From the NCBI GenBank assembly GCA_027037535.1, contig JALVZQ010000005.1, positions 322,790 to 386,789 on the forward strand: a DNA stretch of 64,000 nt, read 5' to 3'. The DNA comes from Acidilobaceae archaeon (GTDB lineage: Archaea; Thermoproteota; Thermoprotei_A; Sulfolobales; Acidilobaceae). The notes below the pieces were generated by a model. It worked only from the letters and a program-made list of their open reading frames with translations, was not told the origin of the DNA and ran no database searches. The position numbers were made by a program, and so were the translations under genes. Below, piece after piece: positions 1 through 9,146 of this stretch (positions are counted from its first letter, which is position 1; each line of letters begins with the position of its first letter).

Positions 1-1857
1 ATATAGGACAATATAATCCTTAAAGGATTCTATAACGGGCTCCGAGAAGCCGAGGATTATCCCGTTCCACTGGGCTCTAGTCGAACGAGCAGTTTCTATT
101 ATCTTTGCAACATGGTCGTCTCTCATACCTCGTTCTTTTAACAGTTTCAAACAGGCTTTCTCATCTACCATGCAAAGAGAAAATATGCTACAGGCTTCTC
201 TAGCAACCTTATAGTCTACGGGAATAAGCTCGCCTTCCCAGGAAGGAACTAATCCCTCGGCCTCAGCAATGAGCCTAGCGTATATTTTGTTGTTTTCGTA
301 ATCGATGTCTAGAGCTTCCCAGATTCTTCCCGCTAGTACAAATCTAAACTGCTCAGTCTCGCTCTTAGCAAGTTTTGCTTCTATAAACCTCTCACTGAGC
401 TCTCCTATTTTATCACCTGTTATAACATCATATACAGTGTAGTTTCTTTCATCGGGGATCATCGACACTTTATAGAAATAAGAGATGGTCCTTCTCCCCA
501 TTTTGAGCCTTGAACCATCTACTATTCTAACTATACCTAGCTTATCCATGAACTCAGCCACTTCTAAAAACTCATCGTATCCAAGTCTCCTAAACGGTCC
601 GGATCTCGAAACAATATCGTAAACCGTGCTCATCTCGATTAATCTATCCTCAAGAACCATCGCGGCTATCTGATGCATAAGTGCGTCTAAAGGGTTAACA
701 TGTATTTTTAGATCCTCTAGATTCCCCTTCATAGCTCTAAAAGCAATAACATTGGACTCCAACAACTCGAACAAATTATTAGAAGTAACTATGTACGCCC
801 TACTCGTTTCGCCGAATCTATGGCCGGCTCGACCTGCTCGTTGCGTCATCGAAATCACGCTTCTGGGAGACAGAAACTGGATTACTAGCTCGATATCTCC
901 AATATCTATCCCAAGCTCCATGCTTGAAGTCGCTACGAGAACCTTGGCACGACCCGTCTTAAACTCCTTTTCAGCGTCTTCCCTTACAGACCTCGATAAA
1001 CTACCGTGATGTACAAGAACTAGGTTCTCTCCTAGAATCCTAGATAAAGCAGAGCCAAGTTTCTCTGCTGTTCCACGAGTATTAACAAAGACTAGAACTC
1101 TCCCATCTACATTTTTCACTAGTTCTGCTATTTTTGACGCTGCATTTTTCCAAAACCCGTCGTCGTCAACAGAATGAACCTCGATCTCATAGAGCTTGGG
1201 TGAAGGATCGATAACCACCTCCACTCGTCTACCAGATGCTAAGAGATTAACGGCTTCTCTAATCGACCTCTTTGATAAAGTTGCACTTAGACCTATCCTC
1301 TGTATCCTATGATTTGATAGTCTTTGCAGTCTTTCAAGCAGGACGGAAAGCTCGCTTCCTCTTTCACTATCAATTAGTTCATGTACCTCATCCACAATTA
1401 CCCATCGTGTCTCTGCAAATAATTTCATCGCATTCTTCACTGTTAACAACATATTCAGGGATTCCGGCGTTGTAACCATTATGTCTGGAGGATCTTTTAG
1501 AAATCTTTTCCTCGTACTTGTCGTCGAATCACCATGTCTTAGCATAAGACTAAAGCCTGCTTGGTACACGATTCTCTCTATTCTATAGACTATATCTCTG
1601 TTGAGAGCCCTTAGTGGCGTTATATAGATTAGTTTGACTCCTTTAACGGCCTTAAGCTCCTGTTTCCTTAGCATGAGGGAAAGCACGGGGAATAACGCCG
1701 CTTCAGTCTTTCCACTTCCTGTAGGGGCAACGATTAGCGTGTTATGCCCTCTGAGTATTGTCGGGATACTTTTTTCTTGGACTGGTAGAAGCCTTGTGTA
1801 TCCTAGTTCATTCATGACACGTAGCATTTCCGTGTGCAGGCCGCTGGCAACATTCAT
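1..1857 (-). CDS. Lhr-type DEAD/DEVH-box superfamily 2 helicase (3' end outside window)
   Basis: About 619 codons read leftward from ATG at 1857 and run off the left edge, so the C-terminus is missing. Visible SF2 motifs in order: a Q-motif Gln near residue 27, Walker A APTGSGKT near 44-51, a DEVH box near residue 155, SAT shortly after, a VNTRGTAEKL strand of the second RecA domain, and QRAGRAGH (motif VI). A winged-helix-like stretch follows. This order and the DEVH box fit the Lhr/Lhr-core group of ATP-dependent 3'-5' nucleic-acid helicases used in archaeal repair, rather than Hel308. The start is the first ATG of the frame, 86 bases from the divergent neighbour at 1943. The family is confident; the Lhr subgroup is an inference from motifs. 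Confidence 0.85.
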   Translation of the reverse strand, partial: MNVASGLHTEMLRVMNELGYTRLLPVQEKSIPTILRGHNTLIVAPTGSGKTEAALFPVLSLMLRKQELKAVKGVKLIYITPLRALNRDIVYRIERIVYQAGFSLMLRHGDSTTSTRKRFLKDPPDIMVTTPESLNMLLTVKNAMKLFAETRWVIVDEVHELIDSERGSELSVLLERLQRLSNHRIQRIGLSATLSKRSIREAVNLLASGRRVEVVIDPSPKLYEIEVHSVDDDGFWKNAASKIAELVKNVDGRVLVFVNTRGTAEKLGSALSRILGENLVLVHHGSLSRSVREDAEKEFKTGRAKVLVATSSMELGIDIGDIELVIQFLSPRSVISMTQRAGRAGHRFGETSRAYIVTSNNLFELLESNVIAFRAMKGNLEDLKIHVNPLDALMHQIAAMVLEDRLIEMSTVYDIVSRSGPFRRLGYDEFLEVAEFMDKLGIVRIVDGSRLKMGRRTISYFYKVSMIPDERNYTVYDVITGDKIGELSERFIEAKLAKSETEQFRFVLAGRIWEALDIDYENNKIYARLIAEAEGLVPSWEGELIPVDYKVAREACSIFSLCMVDEKACLKLLKERGMRDDHVAKIIETARSTRAQWNGIILGFSEPVIESFKDYIVLY

Positions 1858-1942
1858 TATTCTAGTGCACCTTTCATGCCCTTCCTATCTCCTAGTCTTA
1901 TTATTTTCCTCTAGGGCTTATTACCAGATCTTGGAATAGGCC

Positions 1943-3292
1943 TTGAGAGCTGAGACACATCCTTGTAGTGTTAGAGGCGTATTATATGGGGCAATACTGG
2001 TTCTAGCTCACATTATCGTTATCGGATTCTTCTCTGAGTATGTTGGGAGGATCGTTATAGGAGATCTACTTGTATCAATGGGAAGAATACTTGTGGGTAT
2101 TATAGGGATCGTATCGATATCGATCATTGTTTATGTCATTGCCCGTGGCTTCATCGAAGTAATAGTCTATGGAATAATACTTGCCTCTGCCATGTCTTTT
2201 ACGGGGCTAGAATGGGTTGCTCCTGTAACCCTCTATTTCTTGCTCATGGGCATCCTATATGTTATAGGACTCTTCGGACGTAAAAATCACGAACCACTAT
2301 CCGATTTCATTAGATTTAGACAAAGAAAGTTCTATGTGTCCCCTATAATGGTTGCCCTAACAATGGCTCTTGTAATATACGAGTATCAAGGACCAGGCTC
2401 GGTTAGCCTTATATTATTATCTTCGATTCTAAGCGCTATTTTAGTCTCTCCATTCGCTTACGATGCGAAGAGAGCCCTAGTTTACGGAGTTATTGCTTCG
2501 AACCCTTTTACAGCCCCCTTCTCAATAGCCCTTGTAAGTCATTTTCCTATTAAGATGGCATCATGTAATGGTATTAGACTGGGGCGGATCATTGGAGTCT
2601 TTGACCCGTTTAACTGTAATGCTGTTAGAAAAGTTCGCCACGATCTCTGTTTTATATGCTCAGAGGGACCTGCCGTGCTTTCTATCAATAATAGGGATCG
2701 ATATAGAGTAATCATAGTAGACCGAGGACACGAATTCCTAAGCTTGATCTCCAACGTATTAGTGGGAGAAGAACGTGCTATTTTCGTCAGTATCGGGCCC
2801 AAAGGTGACATCAAGACAATTGACGATCTTTACAAGAGAATGGAGCTCTTTGAAAACAATAAGCTCGGCAAGCTCCGACTCAATATTGATTCTAGTATTG
2901 ATGATACATTATTTCATACTTTAATGAGCGTTATACTGGATACTGCCATAGAGAACAACATAGTATTAGTGATCGATGATGGAGAGGGTGTGTTTATTAG
3001 TACTATTATATATGAATATAGTATGCTACGCTTGTTCAGCAAACACAAGAAACTCATATTAAAAACGTCGAAAATCGATGAGCCACGTGTTCTAAGAGCT
3101 CTATTAGATACAGGATCTGGAATAATCATGGGTACAAGTATAAGCATTGTGTCGTTGCAAGCCTTCTTCCACAGTCTCGGGATAACTGATATTAGCTATG
3201 ACTTCTGGAGACTACACGAGTTTATGCTTGCGAATAAATTATTCATAATATATCCGTACTGTAATAACAATATCGTCCTTGCATCAAACTAG
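1943..3292 (+). CDS. membrane protein of unknown function with large C-terminal soluble domain
   Basis: 449 residues from a TTG start at 1943. The first ~210 residues are almost entirely hydrophobic, with about six to seven likely membrane helices. The rest (about 215-449) is soluble with alternating strands and helices. It contains VIIVDRG near 260 and VLVIDDGEG near 340, the latter resembling a Walker B strand, but I see no Walker A loop. A short Cys-containing stretch (CNAV..CFIC, about 228-240) follows the last helix. A nucleotide-binding-like fold without the P-loop is possible but only a guess. It lies between a helicase (divergent) and the Rpo13-like gene (same strand, 66 bases on), which gives no functional clue. 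I do not recognise the family. Confidence 0.7.
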   Translation: MRAETHPCSVRGVLYGAILVLAHIIVIGFFSEYVGRIVIGDLLVSMGRILVGIIGIVSISIIVYVIARGFIEVIVYGIILASAMSFTGLEWVAPVTLYFLLMGILYVIGLFGRKNHEPLSDFIRFRQRKFYVSPIMVALTMALVIYEYQGPGSVSLILLSSILSAILVSPFAYDAKRALVYGVIASNPFTAPFSIALVSHFPIKMASCNGIRLGRIIGVFDPFNCNAVRKVRHDLCFICSEGPAVLSINNRDRYRVIIVDRGHEFLSLISNVLVGEERAIFVSIGPKGDIKTIDDLYKRMELFENNKLGKLRLNIDSSIDDTLFHTLMSVILDTAIENNIVLVIDDGEGVFISTIIYEYSMLRLFSKHKKLILKTSKIDEPRVLRALLDTGSGIIMGTSISIVSLQAFFHSLGITDISYDFWRLHEFMLANKLFIIYPYCNNNIVLASN

Positions 3293-3358
3293 GTCTTAGT
3301 TAAACCTAGTCATCTTATAATATTCCTATATACACAATTTGATCGAGGTGTGAATAAA

Positions 3359-3688
3359 ATGGCACAGTCTCAGGCAGAACCTGTAGAAGAAATCGATACA
3401 GAGATCGAGGTAACGGAGTTTAAAGTATCTCCGGAATTTCTAGAGGCTATGCTGGTAGCAGTAGATCTATTGGAAAAAGTCTCGACGGGCGAATTAACGC
3501 TTAGCGAGGCCCGGGCTATATTTGAGGAAAAAGTTAATCCAGTTATCGCACATATAAGAGAAACCTCTCGTCCCGTAAGAGGAAAATCAAAAACGAAGAA
3601 ATCTAAGAAGAAGTCCTCGAAGAAGACTAAGACAAAGAAAGAGTCAAAAACAAAATCTAAGAAGTCTAAATCAAAGAAGTCCAAGTAG
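3359..3688 (+). CDS. rpo13: DNA-directed RNA polymerase subunit Rpo13-like
   Basis: 109 residues from ATG 3359, chosen because GAGGTG at 3345-3350 is well spaced for it; GTG at 3350 is the alternative. The N-terminus is acidic (EEIDTEIEVTEF). A helical core at about 25-65 carries LLEKVSTGELTLSEARAIFE, and the tail of ~45 residues is almost only Lys, Ser and Thr. This order (acidic N-terminus, helix-turn-helix with LL.G..TL.EA...FE, Lys-rich tail) matches crenarchaeal Rpo13, the extra polymerase subunit that contacts downstream DNA through its basic tail. PCNA lies nearby. The tail is low complexity and would not support the call alone; the core motif does. Confidence 0.72.
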   Translation: MAQSQAEPVEEIDTEIEVTEFKVSPEFLEAMLVAVDLLEKVSTGELTLSEARAIFEEKVNPVIAHIRETSRPVRGKSKTKKSKKKSSKKTKTKKESKTKSKKSKSKKSK

Positions 3689-3750
3689 CCGTTCTATTTT
3701 TACAGGGCTTCCGAGATTAAACGTATCTTTGCTTGAGTCATGATATTGGC

Positions 3751-4137
3751 CTATAAAGAATAACGCTTGACGGACGGAGTATATCCTAGTTCCTTGAGGG
3801 TCTCTATGATGGTTTCTTCGGGCACTCTTCTATCGAATACTACGACTACCCTGTTCTTTCCACCTTCTTTGATAAGTTTCAGTTTGTCTACGACTACTCT
3901 TCCAAGAATCATATCATTCATACTCTTGGACGGTACAAGATAATCCTTGAACTTCTTCCTCTGAGTCTCATAGAACACGTCAAAGTTCCTGAGAATCCTA
4001 AATGCCTCGTTCACATCATTTGGCTCTATGCCGAGTTTCTCCACAATTAATCTAAGCAACTTCTCTGCTTCGTCAACGCTAAGCTCAACGCTCTTGTACT
4101 TCCCCATATCTATCTCGACTACTATCTCCTTACTCAT
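3751..4137 (-). CDS. conserved hypothetical protein
   Basis: 128 residues from ATG 4137, preferred over ATG 4143 because AGGTG just upstream is better spaced for it. The protein is small, charged and alpha/beta: a first strand (KEIVVEIDMG), then two amphipathic helices, a central block with VPSKSMNDMILGRVVVDKLKL, and a C-terminal strand-helix unit (NRVVVVFDRR..PEETIIETLKELGY). No metal ligands, membrane segments or catalytic motifs are evident. It diverges from PCNA across a 185-base gap and points toward the Rpo13-like gene. I do not recognise the family, but codon use and composition match the neighbours, so I take it as a real gene. Confidence 0.65.
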   Translation of the reverse strand: MSKEIVVEIDMGKYKSVELSVDEAEKLLRLIVEKLGIEPNDVNEAFRILRNFDVFYETQRKKFKDYLVPSKSMNDMILGRVVVDKLKLIKEGGKNRVVVVFDRRVPEETIIETLKELGYTPSVKRYSL

Positions 4138-4322
4138 ATCCATAGCACCTAATAGAATATTCGTAAACTAGCAAGAATATAAACCTGCAGTAGTGGTTCA
4201 GCTTATCATCGTTTTCTCAGCAATATCGGGTTTAGTAGCATAGAAGACTCTAGGGCATATTTTATAGTACAACAACTGCAATACTATAGATTGGGCTAGT
4301 AGAATTCCCCGGGTGCAGGAAT

Positions 4323-5072
4323 ATGCTAAGAATCGTATATTCTGCAGCATCAAAGTTCAAGTACGTAACACAGAGCCTCGCCAAAATCAATGATGAAGGA
4401 ATATTTCATTTCGCTCCCGACCAGTTAGCTGCTCAAATAATGAGTCCTGACAAAACAACTATGGCAGTACTCAAAATGCCTCCTCTCTCATTCGACGAGT
4501 ACATCGTCGACGAAGAACTAGCCCTAATTGTAAAAACAGACGAGTTTAACAAAGTTGTTAGAAGAGCTACAAGAAACGATGATTTAATAATCGAGTACGA
4601 CTATGACCAGCAAATACTCCTATTATCGCTGAGAGACCGTAAAACTGGTCTAATACGACAATTTACTATAACGTCTATTCCGGCAACAGACTTTAAACTA
4701 AGAGAGCCAAAGATAGATTCGACTGCAAGATTCCATATGCTTTCAGACGATTTCAAGACTATTATCCAAGACAGTAAAATCGTGGGAGATACAGTTACAT
4801 TCATTGCAAAGCCTGAGGAAGTAATTGTAAAATCCGAAGGCGAGGAGAAGGAATATGAGTGGATAATGAAGGAGGGGGATCCCCTAATTACACTTGATGT
4901 AGATGAAGAAACCACGAGCACATATACTCGATCGAGCCTGGAAGTCACATCTAAACCTACGGGTGCCGCCGATAACGTAAAAGTAAGCTATGCAACAGAT
5001 TATCCTATGCAGATTGAATACACTTTTCCTAACGGCGAAAAACTCGTAATATACATAGCGCCGTCATTCTAG
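4323..5072 (+). CDS. pcn: DNA polymerase sliding clamp (PCNA)
   Basis: 249 residues, the usual length of PCNA. The protein forms the ring that tethers replicative polymerases, FEN1, ligase and other PIP-box proteins to DNA. Supporting stretches: an N-terminal FKYVTQSLAKINDEGIFHF unit, the phi-D-A-like motif region around PDKTTMAVLKMPPLSF, a central interdomain region RDRKTGLIRQF, and the C-terminal DYPMQIEYTFPNGEKLVIYIAPSF, which is the usual last strand and tail. Crenarchaea often carry up to three PCNA paralogues forming heterotrimers; which one this is cannot be told here. A TATA-like TTTTATAG lies about 60 bases upstream. The 3' end overlaps the convergent zinc protein by four bases. Confidence 0.95.
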   Translation: MLRIVYSAASKFKYVTQSLAKINDEGIFHFAPDQLAAQIMSPDKTTMAVLKMPPLSFDEYIVDEELALIVKTDEFNKVVRRATRNDDLIIEYDYDQQILLLSLRDRKTGLIRQFTITSIPATDFKLREPKIDSTARFHMLSDDFKTIIQDSKIVGDTVTFIAKPEEVIVKSEGEEKEYEWIMKEGDPLITLDVDEETTSTYTRSSLEVTSKPTGAADNVKVSYATDYPMQIEYTFPNGEKLVIYIAPSF

Positions 5073-5368
5073 ATTTTCCTTTTTCTCTTAGTCCTTGAAC
5101 CGACTCTTCTACTGCTCCTACTAGTGCTTTTGCTTGTGATTAGTTGACCGACCCTATTTATGAGATCACTATTTGGCGTGTTCGCTAGGCTTTTTAGAGA
5201 AGGTATAACGGCATAGAGCTGCTTACACGATAACCCTCTTCTAGGATACGCGACAGATAAACAGTAGGGACATAAGTTCAATGCTTCTCCTCCATACACG
5301 CATCGTATCGTAATACCTCGGCGACCACATAGATCGCATCTCTCCCACGCAAGCGTGAGCGTATTCAT
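5069..5368 (-). CDS. small zinc-binding protein with basic C-terminal tail
   Basis: About 99 residues from ATG 5368 (ATG 5380 is possible; GGTGGG upstream spaces better for 5368). An N-terminal knuckle CDLCGRRG and a second pair CPYC about 27 residues later make a four-Cys zinc site. The last ~25 residues are Ser/Arg/Lys rich (SRSSRRVGSRTKRKRK), which suggests nucleic-acid binding. Its stop overlaps the PCNA stop by four bases on the opposite strand. It resembles crenarchaeal orphan zinc-ribbon proteins but I cannot name it. A GC-rich leader region lies upstream (see 5396-5505). Confidence 0.7.
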   Translation of the reverse strand: MNTLTLAWERCDLCGRRGITIRCVYGGEALNLCPYCLSVAYPRRGLSCKQLYAVIPSLKSLANTPNSDLINRVGQLITSKSTSRSSRRVGSRTKRKRKI

Positions 5369-5395
5369 ATCCCATCCCACCGATAATTTCCCGTC

Positions 5396-5505
5396 AAGCC
5401 ATTCTCCATGACACCATGCGTCCCTCCTCCCTCACCGCGGACTACCCCAACGGGCATATTATAGTGTCGCCCGCCGCGGATGCCGCGGCTCATCGGTCGG
5501 GTCCA
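5396..5505. other. GC-rich structured intergenic segment (possible RNA or leader)
   Basis: Between the zinc protein and the DUF72 gene the DNA is much richer in GC than its surroundings. It holds a strong hairpin (GCCGCGG-cat-CCGCGGC on the minus strand, 5473-5489) and an adjoining CGATGAG, a sequence also seen in the two structured RNAs at 27.9 and 34.6 kb. A TATA-like TATAATAT at about 5455-5463 could serve the zinc-protein gene, leaving a leader of roughly 60 bases. In AT-rich hyperthermophile genomes such GC islands often mark structured RNAs, but I could not fold a convincing H/ACA or C/D RNA here. Confidence 0.3.
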
Positions 5506-5530
5506 TTTCTTTTAGTAGCGCTTCTAGAGA

Positions 5531-6292
5531 TTATTTATCCGATCCTAGTATCTTTTTGAAGCGAACAGCGTCTTCATAAGAATAAATATTATTGAATAAA
5601 ACATAGATCTGTTCAACATCTAAATTCTCTATTATTCTTTTAAGATTAATTAAATCGTCATCAGTATAGCGATACTTATAGTTGACTTCTCTCCCTCCCA
5701 GACCGTGAAGCCTTGTATATGCTATCTCTCTCGGAAAAACATGTGGAATTCTTCCTCTAAGAAAATCTCCAATAATTACAACTCCATATTTAGTCGAGAA
5801 CTCTTCTAATAAGCAGCGATACTGATCAAGCCACCACTCGCCTCTCGGCTCCCAGCCAAACACTATATTCTCTACATCACGAGTAACTCTCGAGAAAAAT
5901 GCTCGGAGTCTTTCAATATTGACGTCTATTGGCTTGAAGCTTGAAGGACTCTGAAAAACTATTATCTCGGCCTTTAAAATCTCCGCAGCTCTCTTAGTCT
6001 CTTGCCACGCCCACCAGATTTCACGGGTGTTCTTAAAGAATCCGTAATTCTCTGGTTTTCCTGGTATCTTCCTTTTGATACGGCGCCAGAGTCTAGGATT
6101 GTATTGATGCGTTATAAGCATCCATGCCTTCACAGTAAAGATGAATCCCTCAGGGGCATCCTTTCTCATTTTCTCTAATGATTCTGGCGGAGGAGGGTCA
6201 TAGAAGGTCTGTTGTAATTCAACTACGTCTAGATCTCGGTAGATTAGTTTTCTACTGCGAGAAAACCCACATGTCCCTACATAAATTTCCAT
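5531..6292 (-). CDS. DUF72 family (YecE-like) TIM-barrel protein
   Basis: 253 residues from ATG 6292, chosen over GTG 6304 because GGTGAT sits seven bases upstream of it. The start MEIYVGTCGF, the VELQQTFYDPP stretch near residue 30, FTVKAWMLITH near 55, IVFQSPSSFKP near 125 and the late TRLHGLGGREVNYKYRYTDDDL are the usual DUF72 landmarks. DUF72 proteins are TIM barrels related to sugar-phosphate isomerases. Their function is unknown; some occur near Fe-S or repair genes. It diverges from the signal peptidase gene over a 170-base gap. Family assignment is firm, function open. Confidence 0.88.
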   Translation of the reverse strand: MEIYVGTCGFSRSRKLIYRDLDVVELQQTFYDPPPPESLEKMRKDAPEGFIFTVKAWMLITHQYNPRLWRRIKRKIPGKPENYGFFKNTREIWWAWQETKRAAEILKAEIIVFQSPSSFKPIDVNIERLRAFFSRVTRDVENIVFGWEPRGEWWLDQYRCLLEEFSTKYGVVIIGDFLRGRIPHVFPREIAYTRLHGLGGREVNYKYRYTDDDLINLKRIIENLDVEQIYVLFNNIYSYEDAVRFKKILGSDK

Positions 6293-6462
6293 AAGACTTA
6301 TCACCGTATGACCTCACGATTATGAAGATCCCCTTAGTATACATATGTGTCTGTTCGGGTCTTGTATTTTTAGGGTTGAAACCATGCCAACCACCACTTG
6401 ATATAGTCGAGAATATTATAATGACCGAGTTATGATTCCACAAATAGGCGCGTAGAATAGAG

Positions 6463-6948
6463 ATGATTGCGATGAGTAATGAAGTGCGCGAAAATACTAA
6501 TGCTAACAAGGAAACATCTGCTAAGTTAAGAAACTATCTTAGTATTATAGCCGTGATCGTATTCTTCATCCTTGCCGCCTATATGCTCCTAGGAGGAGTG
6601 CTACGTCTTGCAATAGTTGAAGGCATAAGTATGGAACCCTTACTTCATACCGGAGACGTGGTCCTGATCAAAAAAGAAGCCCCTGACCAAATCAACGTTG
6701 GCGATATAGTAGTTTACTCTTCCGGTACAAAATATATAATACATAGAGTTATAGAAATCAAAAAAATTGATGGTAAATACTGTTATGTAGTTAAAGGAGA
6801 TAATAATCCAATGCCTGATCCTGGATTTCCTGAATGCCATGGGTTAGGAATACCTTACGATGCTATAGTAGGTGTAGTTCAAGAAGTCGACGGATCCCCT
6901 GTAAAGATTCCTTATGTTGGTGGATTATCTCTATTGGTTAGAGGATAA
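6463..6948 (+). CDS. archaeal type I signal peptidase (S26B)
   Basis: 161 residues (ATG 6463; ATG 6472 is equally possible). One N-terminal membrane segment at about residues 27-48 is followed by the catalytic domain. SMEPLLHTGD near 56 holds the nucleophilic Ser, YIIHRV near 91 carries the His that replaces Lys in ER/archaeal-type signal peptidases, and KGDNNPMPD near 111 holds the conserved Asp region. The enzyme removes signal peptides from Sec-exported proteins on the outer face of the membrane. It has no operon partner: DUF72 diverges upstream and topoisomerase converges downstream. Confidence 0.92.
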   Translation: MIAMSNEVRENTNANKETSAKLRNYLSIIAVIVFFILAAYMLLGGVLRLAIVEGISMEPLLHTGDVVLIKKEAPDQINVGDIVVYSSGTKYIIHRVIEIKKIDGKYCYVVKGDNNPMPDPGFPECHGLGIPYDAIVGVVQEVDGSPVKIPYVGGLSLLVRG

Positions 6949-6972
6949 TCAGCACAAGCATTCTATACTCCT

Positions 6973-9093
6973 TTATTGATTCACCAGCCTGCGTCTCCGC
7001 GTTCTTATTAGATCCCAATTAGAGGCTACCTCTATAACCCACTTACCAGCCTTTCCCCGTAGCTTCGCAATTGATTTTACAGCCCTACCCTCCTCGACCC
7101 CCAGCTTTCTTGAGATTTCTGGCAATGCTTTCTCTAACCTGAGGAGTGCTTCATGATGATCCTCGCAGAGAGCTATACCATTCCTTACTTTAGCAGGTTT
7201 TCTACAAAGCATGCATGTTATATCCGGACGGACTGCTCCCAGGGCAATTGAGATTCTATATCCTACGTCTTCGAGTCTCTCATTAAAGTTTCTTATAAGG
7301 CTATCCATTATACTCTTTGTTTCTTCTACTACCTTTCTCCGCGTCAACACTCCTCTTCTCACAAGTTCAAGTTTTTGCTCCATATCACGTGTGAGATCGG
7401 GCCTCGATAATTCTGGAAACAGAGTTGAAATTATCTCGGCAATTGACTCTCCTAGCTCCGTTACGACTGTTTTTCCTCCCCTCGATTCAAGATAGCCTCT
7501 AGAGAATAGAACTTCAATTATTCTTGCCCTAGTAGCCTCTGTTCCAATATTTACGCTCTCCATCCATTTGAGAAGAGCTGTTCTTGATAGATCGGGGACA
7601 CTACGTGCCCAGTTGGTCCGATATGATGCTTTCGTTACTCTAACTATCTCTCGTGTTCTCAGGAGAGGTAATTCTTCTTCTTTAGGTCTAAGATACGGGT
7701 AATACTGATACCAGCCTTCTTCTATTACCGTTACGCCCTTAGCACTATACTTTCTACCGTGCTTGTCTATCAGCTCTGCCTTCGTTCTTGAGATGACTGC
7801 TCTTGGAGCGAAGGCTGCGAGAAATCTCCTAACTATTAGATCATAAATTTTTCGATGATCTGTATCAAGATATTTTGGTATGACGCCAGTAGGATGTATT
7901 GCTGGATGTGCTGGATCGTCTTTTCTTCCCTGTACGGGTTTTAGCACGGGATTCTCTGAGAGTATCTTCTTAGCGAGGCTTCCATAATACTCGCTCTTTG
8001 TCAGGCGGGCAATGATATTCCTATAGTTAATTGTAGGTGGTAGCTTTTGGCTATTGGTTCTTGGATAGCTTATTAATGCTTCTAGATAGAGGTCTTCTGC
8101 TAGTTTCTGTGTTTTCATGGGGCTAAACTTGTATAGTCTGGCCGCTTCTTTCTGAAGATCTCCTAGGTTAAATGCTGGTGGAGGCGATACCGGTATCTTG
8201 TTGCTTTCAACGTTAGAGACGCTCAAAACAGGGTTCTTCTTGAGATAGCTAACTATACTTATGGCTTCTTCTTTTGATTGGGGACGCCATCCATGAGGAT
8301 ATGCCTTGAAAGATATATTGTGGTGTAGGCATTCTAGTACTAGAGAAAACTCTGGTGTTGGAACAGCTAGATTAATCTCTTTCCATCGCCTAGCGGCCTC
8401 GACGATGGTTGGACTCTGTACTCTGCCAGCACTAAGGATTATCCTTTGCCCGGTGAATTTCCGTGCAGCGTGCATTAGGGCCCTGCTTACATTTATGCCC
8501 CATATCCAGTCTATTTCGTGTCGAGCCATCCCTGCCTCTACGAGGCTAATATCTGGGAGCTCGAGTCTTTCAAAGGCCCTCCTGAGCTCAGTGGGGCTTA
8601 GGCTCGAGAATTTCATTCTCTTATACCGAGACGGATCGCCTAAATAATATATTATCGTGTAGCCGATTACGCTTCCTTCAATGTCATAGTCACAAGCGTT
8701 TATGTAGAGGGAAGCGTTTGGAAGAATGTATTTCATCAGATCATAGAATTTCTTTAGATGCGAGGCTCTTCTATCGAATTCGAAGATAGGCCTCCACTCA
8801 AACTCGTATACGGGAAATCCTCTCTTAGGAGAATAAGGTCCAAATAAGTGGCCTGCGCTTGGGACAACAAATATTCTCCGCCCATCTATCTGTATACTCC
8901 AGTAGGGTATCCCCTTGTATCTACACTTTACGCCCTTCCCTAATGCATATGCGATTTTTTCTGCCGCTTTCGGCTTTTCAGCCACAACTGCAATATATGG
9001 ATTCCTCGGATAACATGCATAGTTCTGGGTTAATCGATTGGTTGTTCCAGTGTATCTTGGTCTCTTGCGCCAACCCCGATTATATTTCCGCAT
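6973..9093 (-). CDS. topA: type IA DNA topoisomerase
   Basis: 706 residues from ATG 9093. The Toprim domain opens with VAEKPKAAEKIAYALG (about 36-51) and holds an acidic DYDIEG motif near 135. The catalytic Tyr lies in ALISYPRTNSQKLP near residue 340. The cap regions are intact, and the C-terminus carries a zinc-binding CMLC..CEDHH finger near 635-655. Archaeal enzymes of this kind (topoisomerase III/I) relax negatively supercoiled or single-stranded regions; no helicase domain is fused, so this is not reverse gyrase. The N-terminal ~30 residues are very basic (RKYNRGWRKRPRY). It is convergent with the signal peptidase. Confidence 0.93.
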   Translation of the reverse strand: MRKYNRGWRKRPRYTGTTNRLTQNYACYPRNPYIAVVAEKPKAAEKIAYALGKGVKCRYKGIPYWSIQIDGRRIFVVPSAGHLFGPYSPKRGFPVYEFEWRPIFEFDRRASHLKKFYDLMKYILPNASLYINACDYDIEGSVIGYTIIYYLGDPSRYKRMKFSSLSPTELRRAFERLELPDISLVEAGMARHEIDWIWGINVSRALMHAARKFTGQRIILSAGRVQSPTIVEAARRWKEINLAVPTPEFSLVLECLHHNISFKAYPHGWRPQSKEEAISIVSYLKKNPVLSVSNVESNKIPVSPPPAFNLGDLQKEAARLYKFSPMKTQKLAEDLYLEALISYPRTNSQKLPPTINYRNIIARLTKSEYYGSLAKKILSENPVLKPVQGRKDDPAHPAIHPTGVIPKYLDTDHRKIYDLIVRRFLAAFAPRAVISRTKAELIDKHGRKYSAKGVTVIEEGWYQYYPYLRPKEEELPLLRTREIVRVTKASYRTNWARSVPDLSRTALLKWMESVNIGTEATRARIIEVLFSRGYLESRGGKTVVTELGESIAEIISTLFPELSRPDLTRDMEQKLELVRRGVLTRRKVVEETKSIMDSLIRNFNERLEDVGYRISIALGAVRPDITCMLCRKPAKVRNGIALCEDHHEALLRLEKALPEISRKLGVEEGRAVKSIAKLRGKAGKWVIEVASNWDLIRTRRRRLVNQ

Positions 9094-9146
9094 AATAGAA
9101 AACCTCTAGGCTGCGGCCTTATAGAGTTTAATAGAGAGTGCTTCTA

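Noticed and set aside
3370..3684. A 104-codon minus-strand frame rich in Phe/Asp
   Set aside because: It is the mirror of the Lys-rich tail of the Rpo13-like gene; Lys codons read backward give Phe/Leu.
4180..4260. A C/D box guide RNA on the minus strand (ATGATAA and two CTGA)
   Set aside because: The spacing between boxes is far too short (two bases) for a real C/D RNA.
6973..9093. Reverse gyrase
   Set aside because: No helicase domain is fused; length and motifs fit an ordinary type IA topoisomerase.
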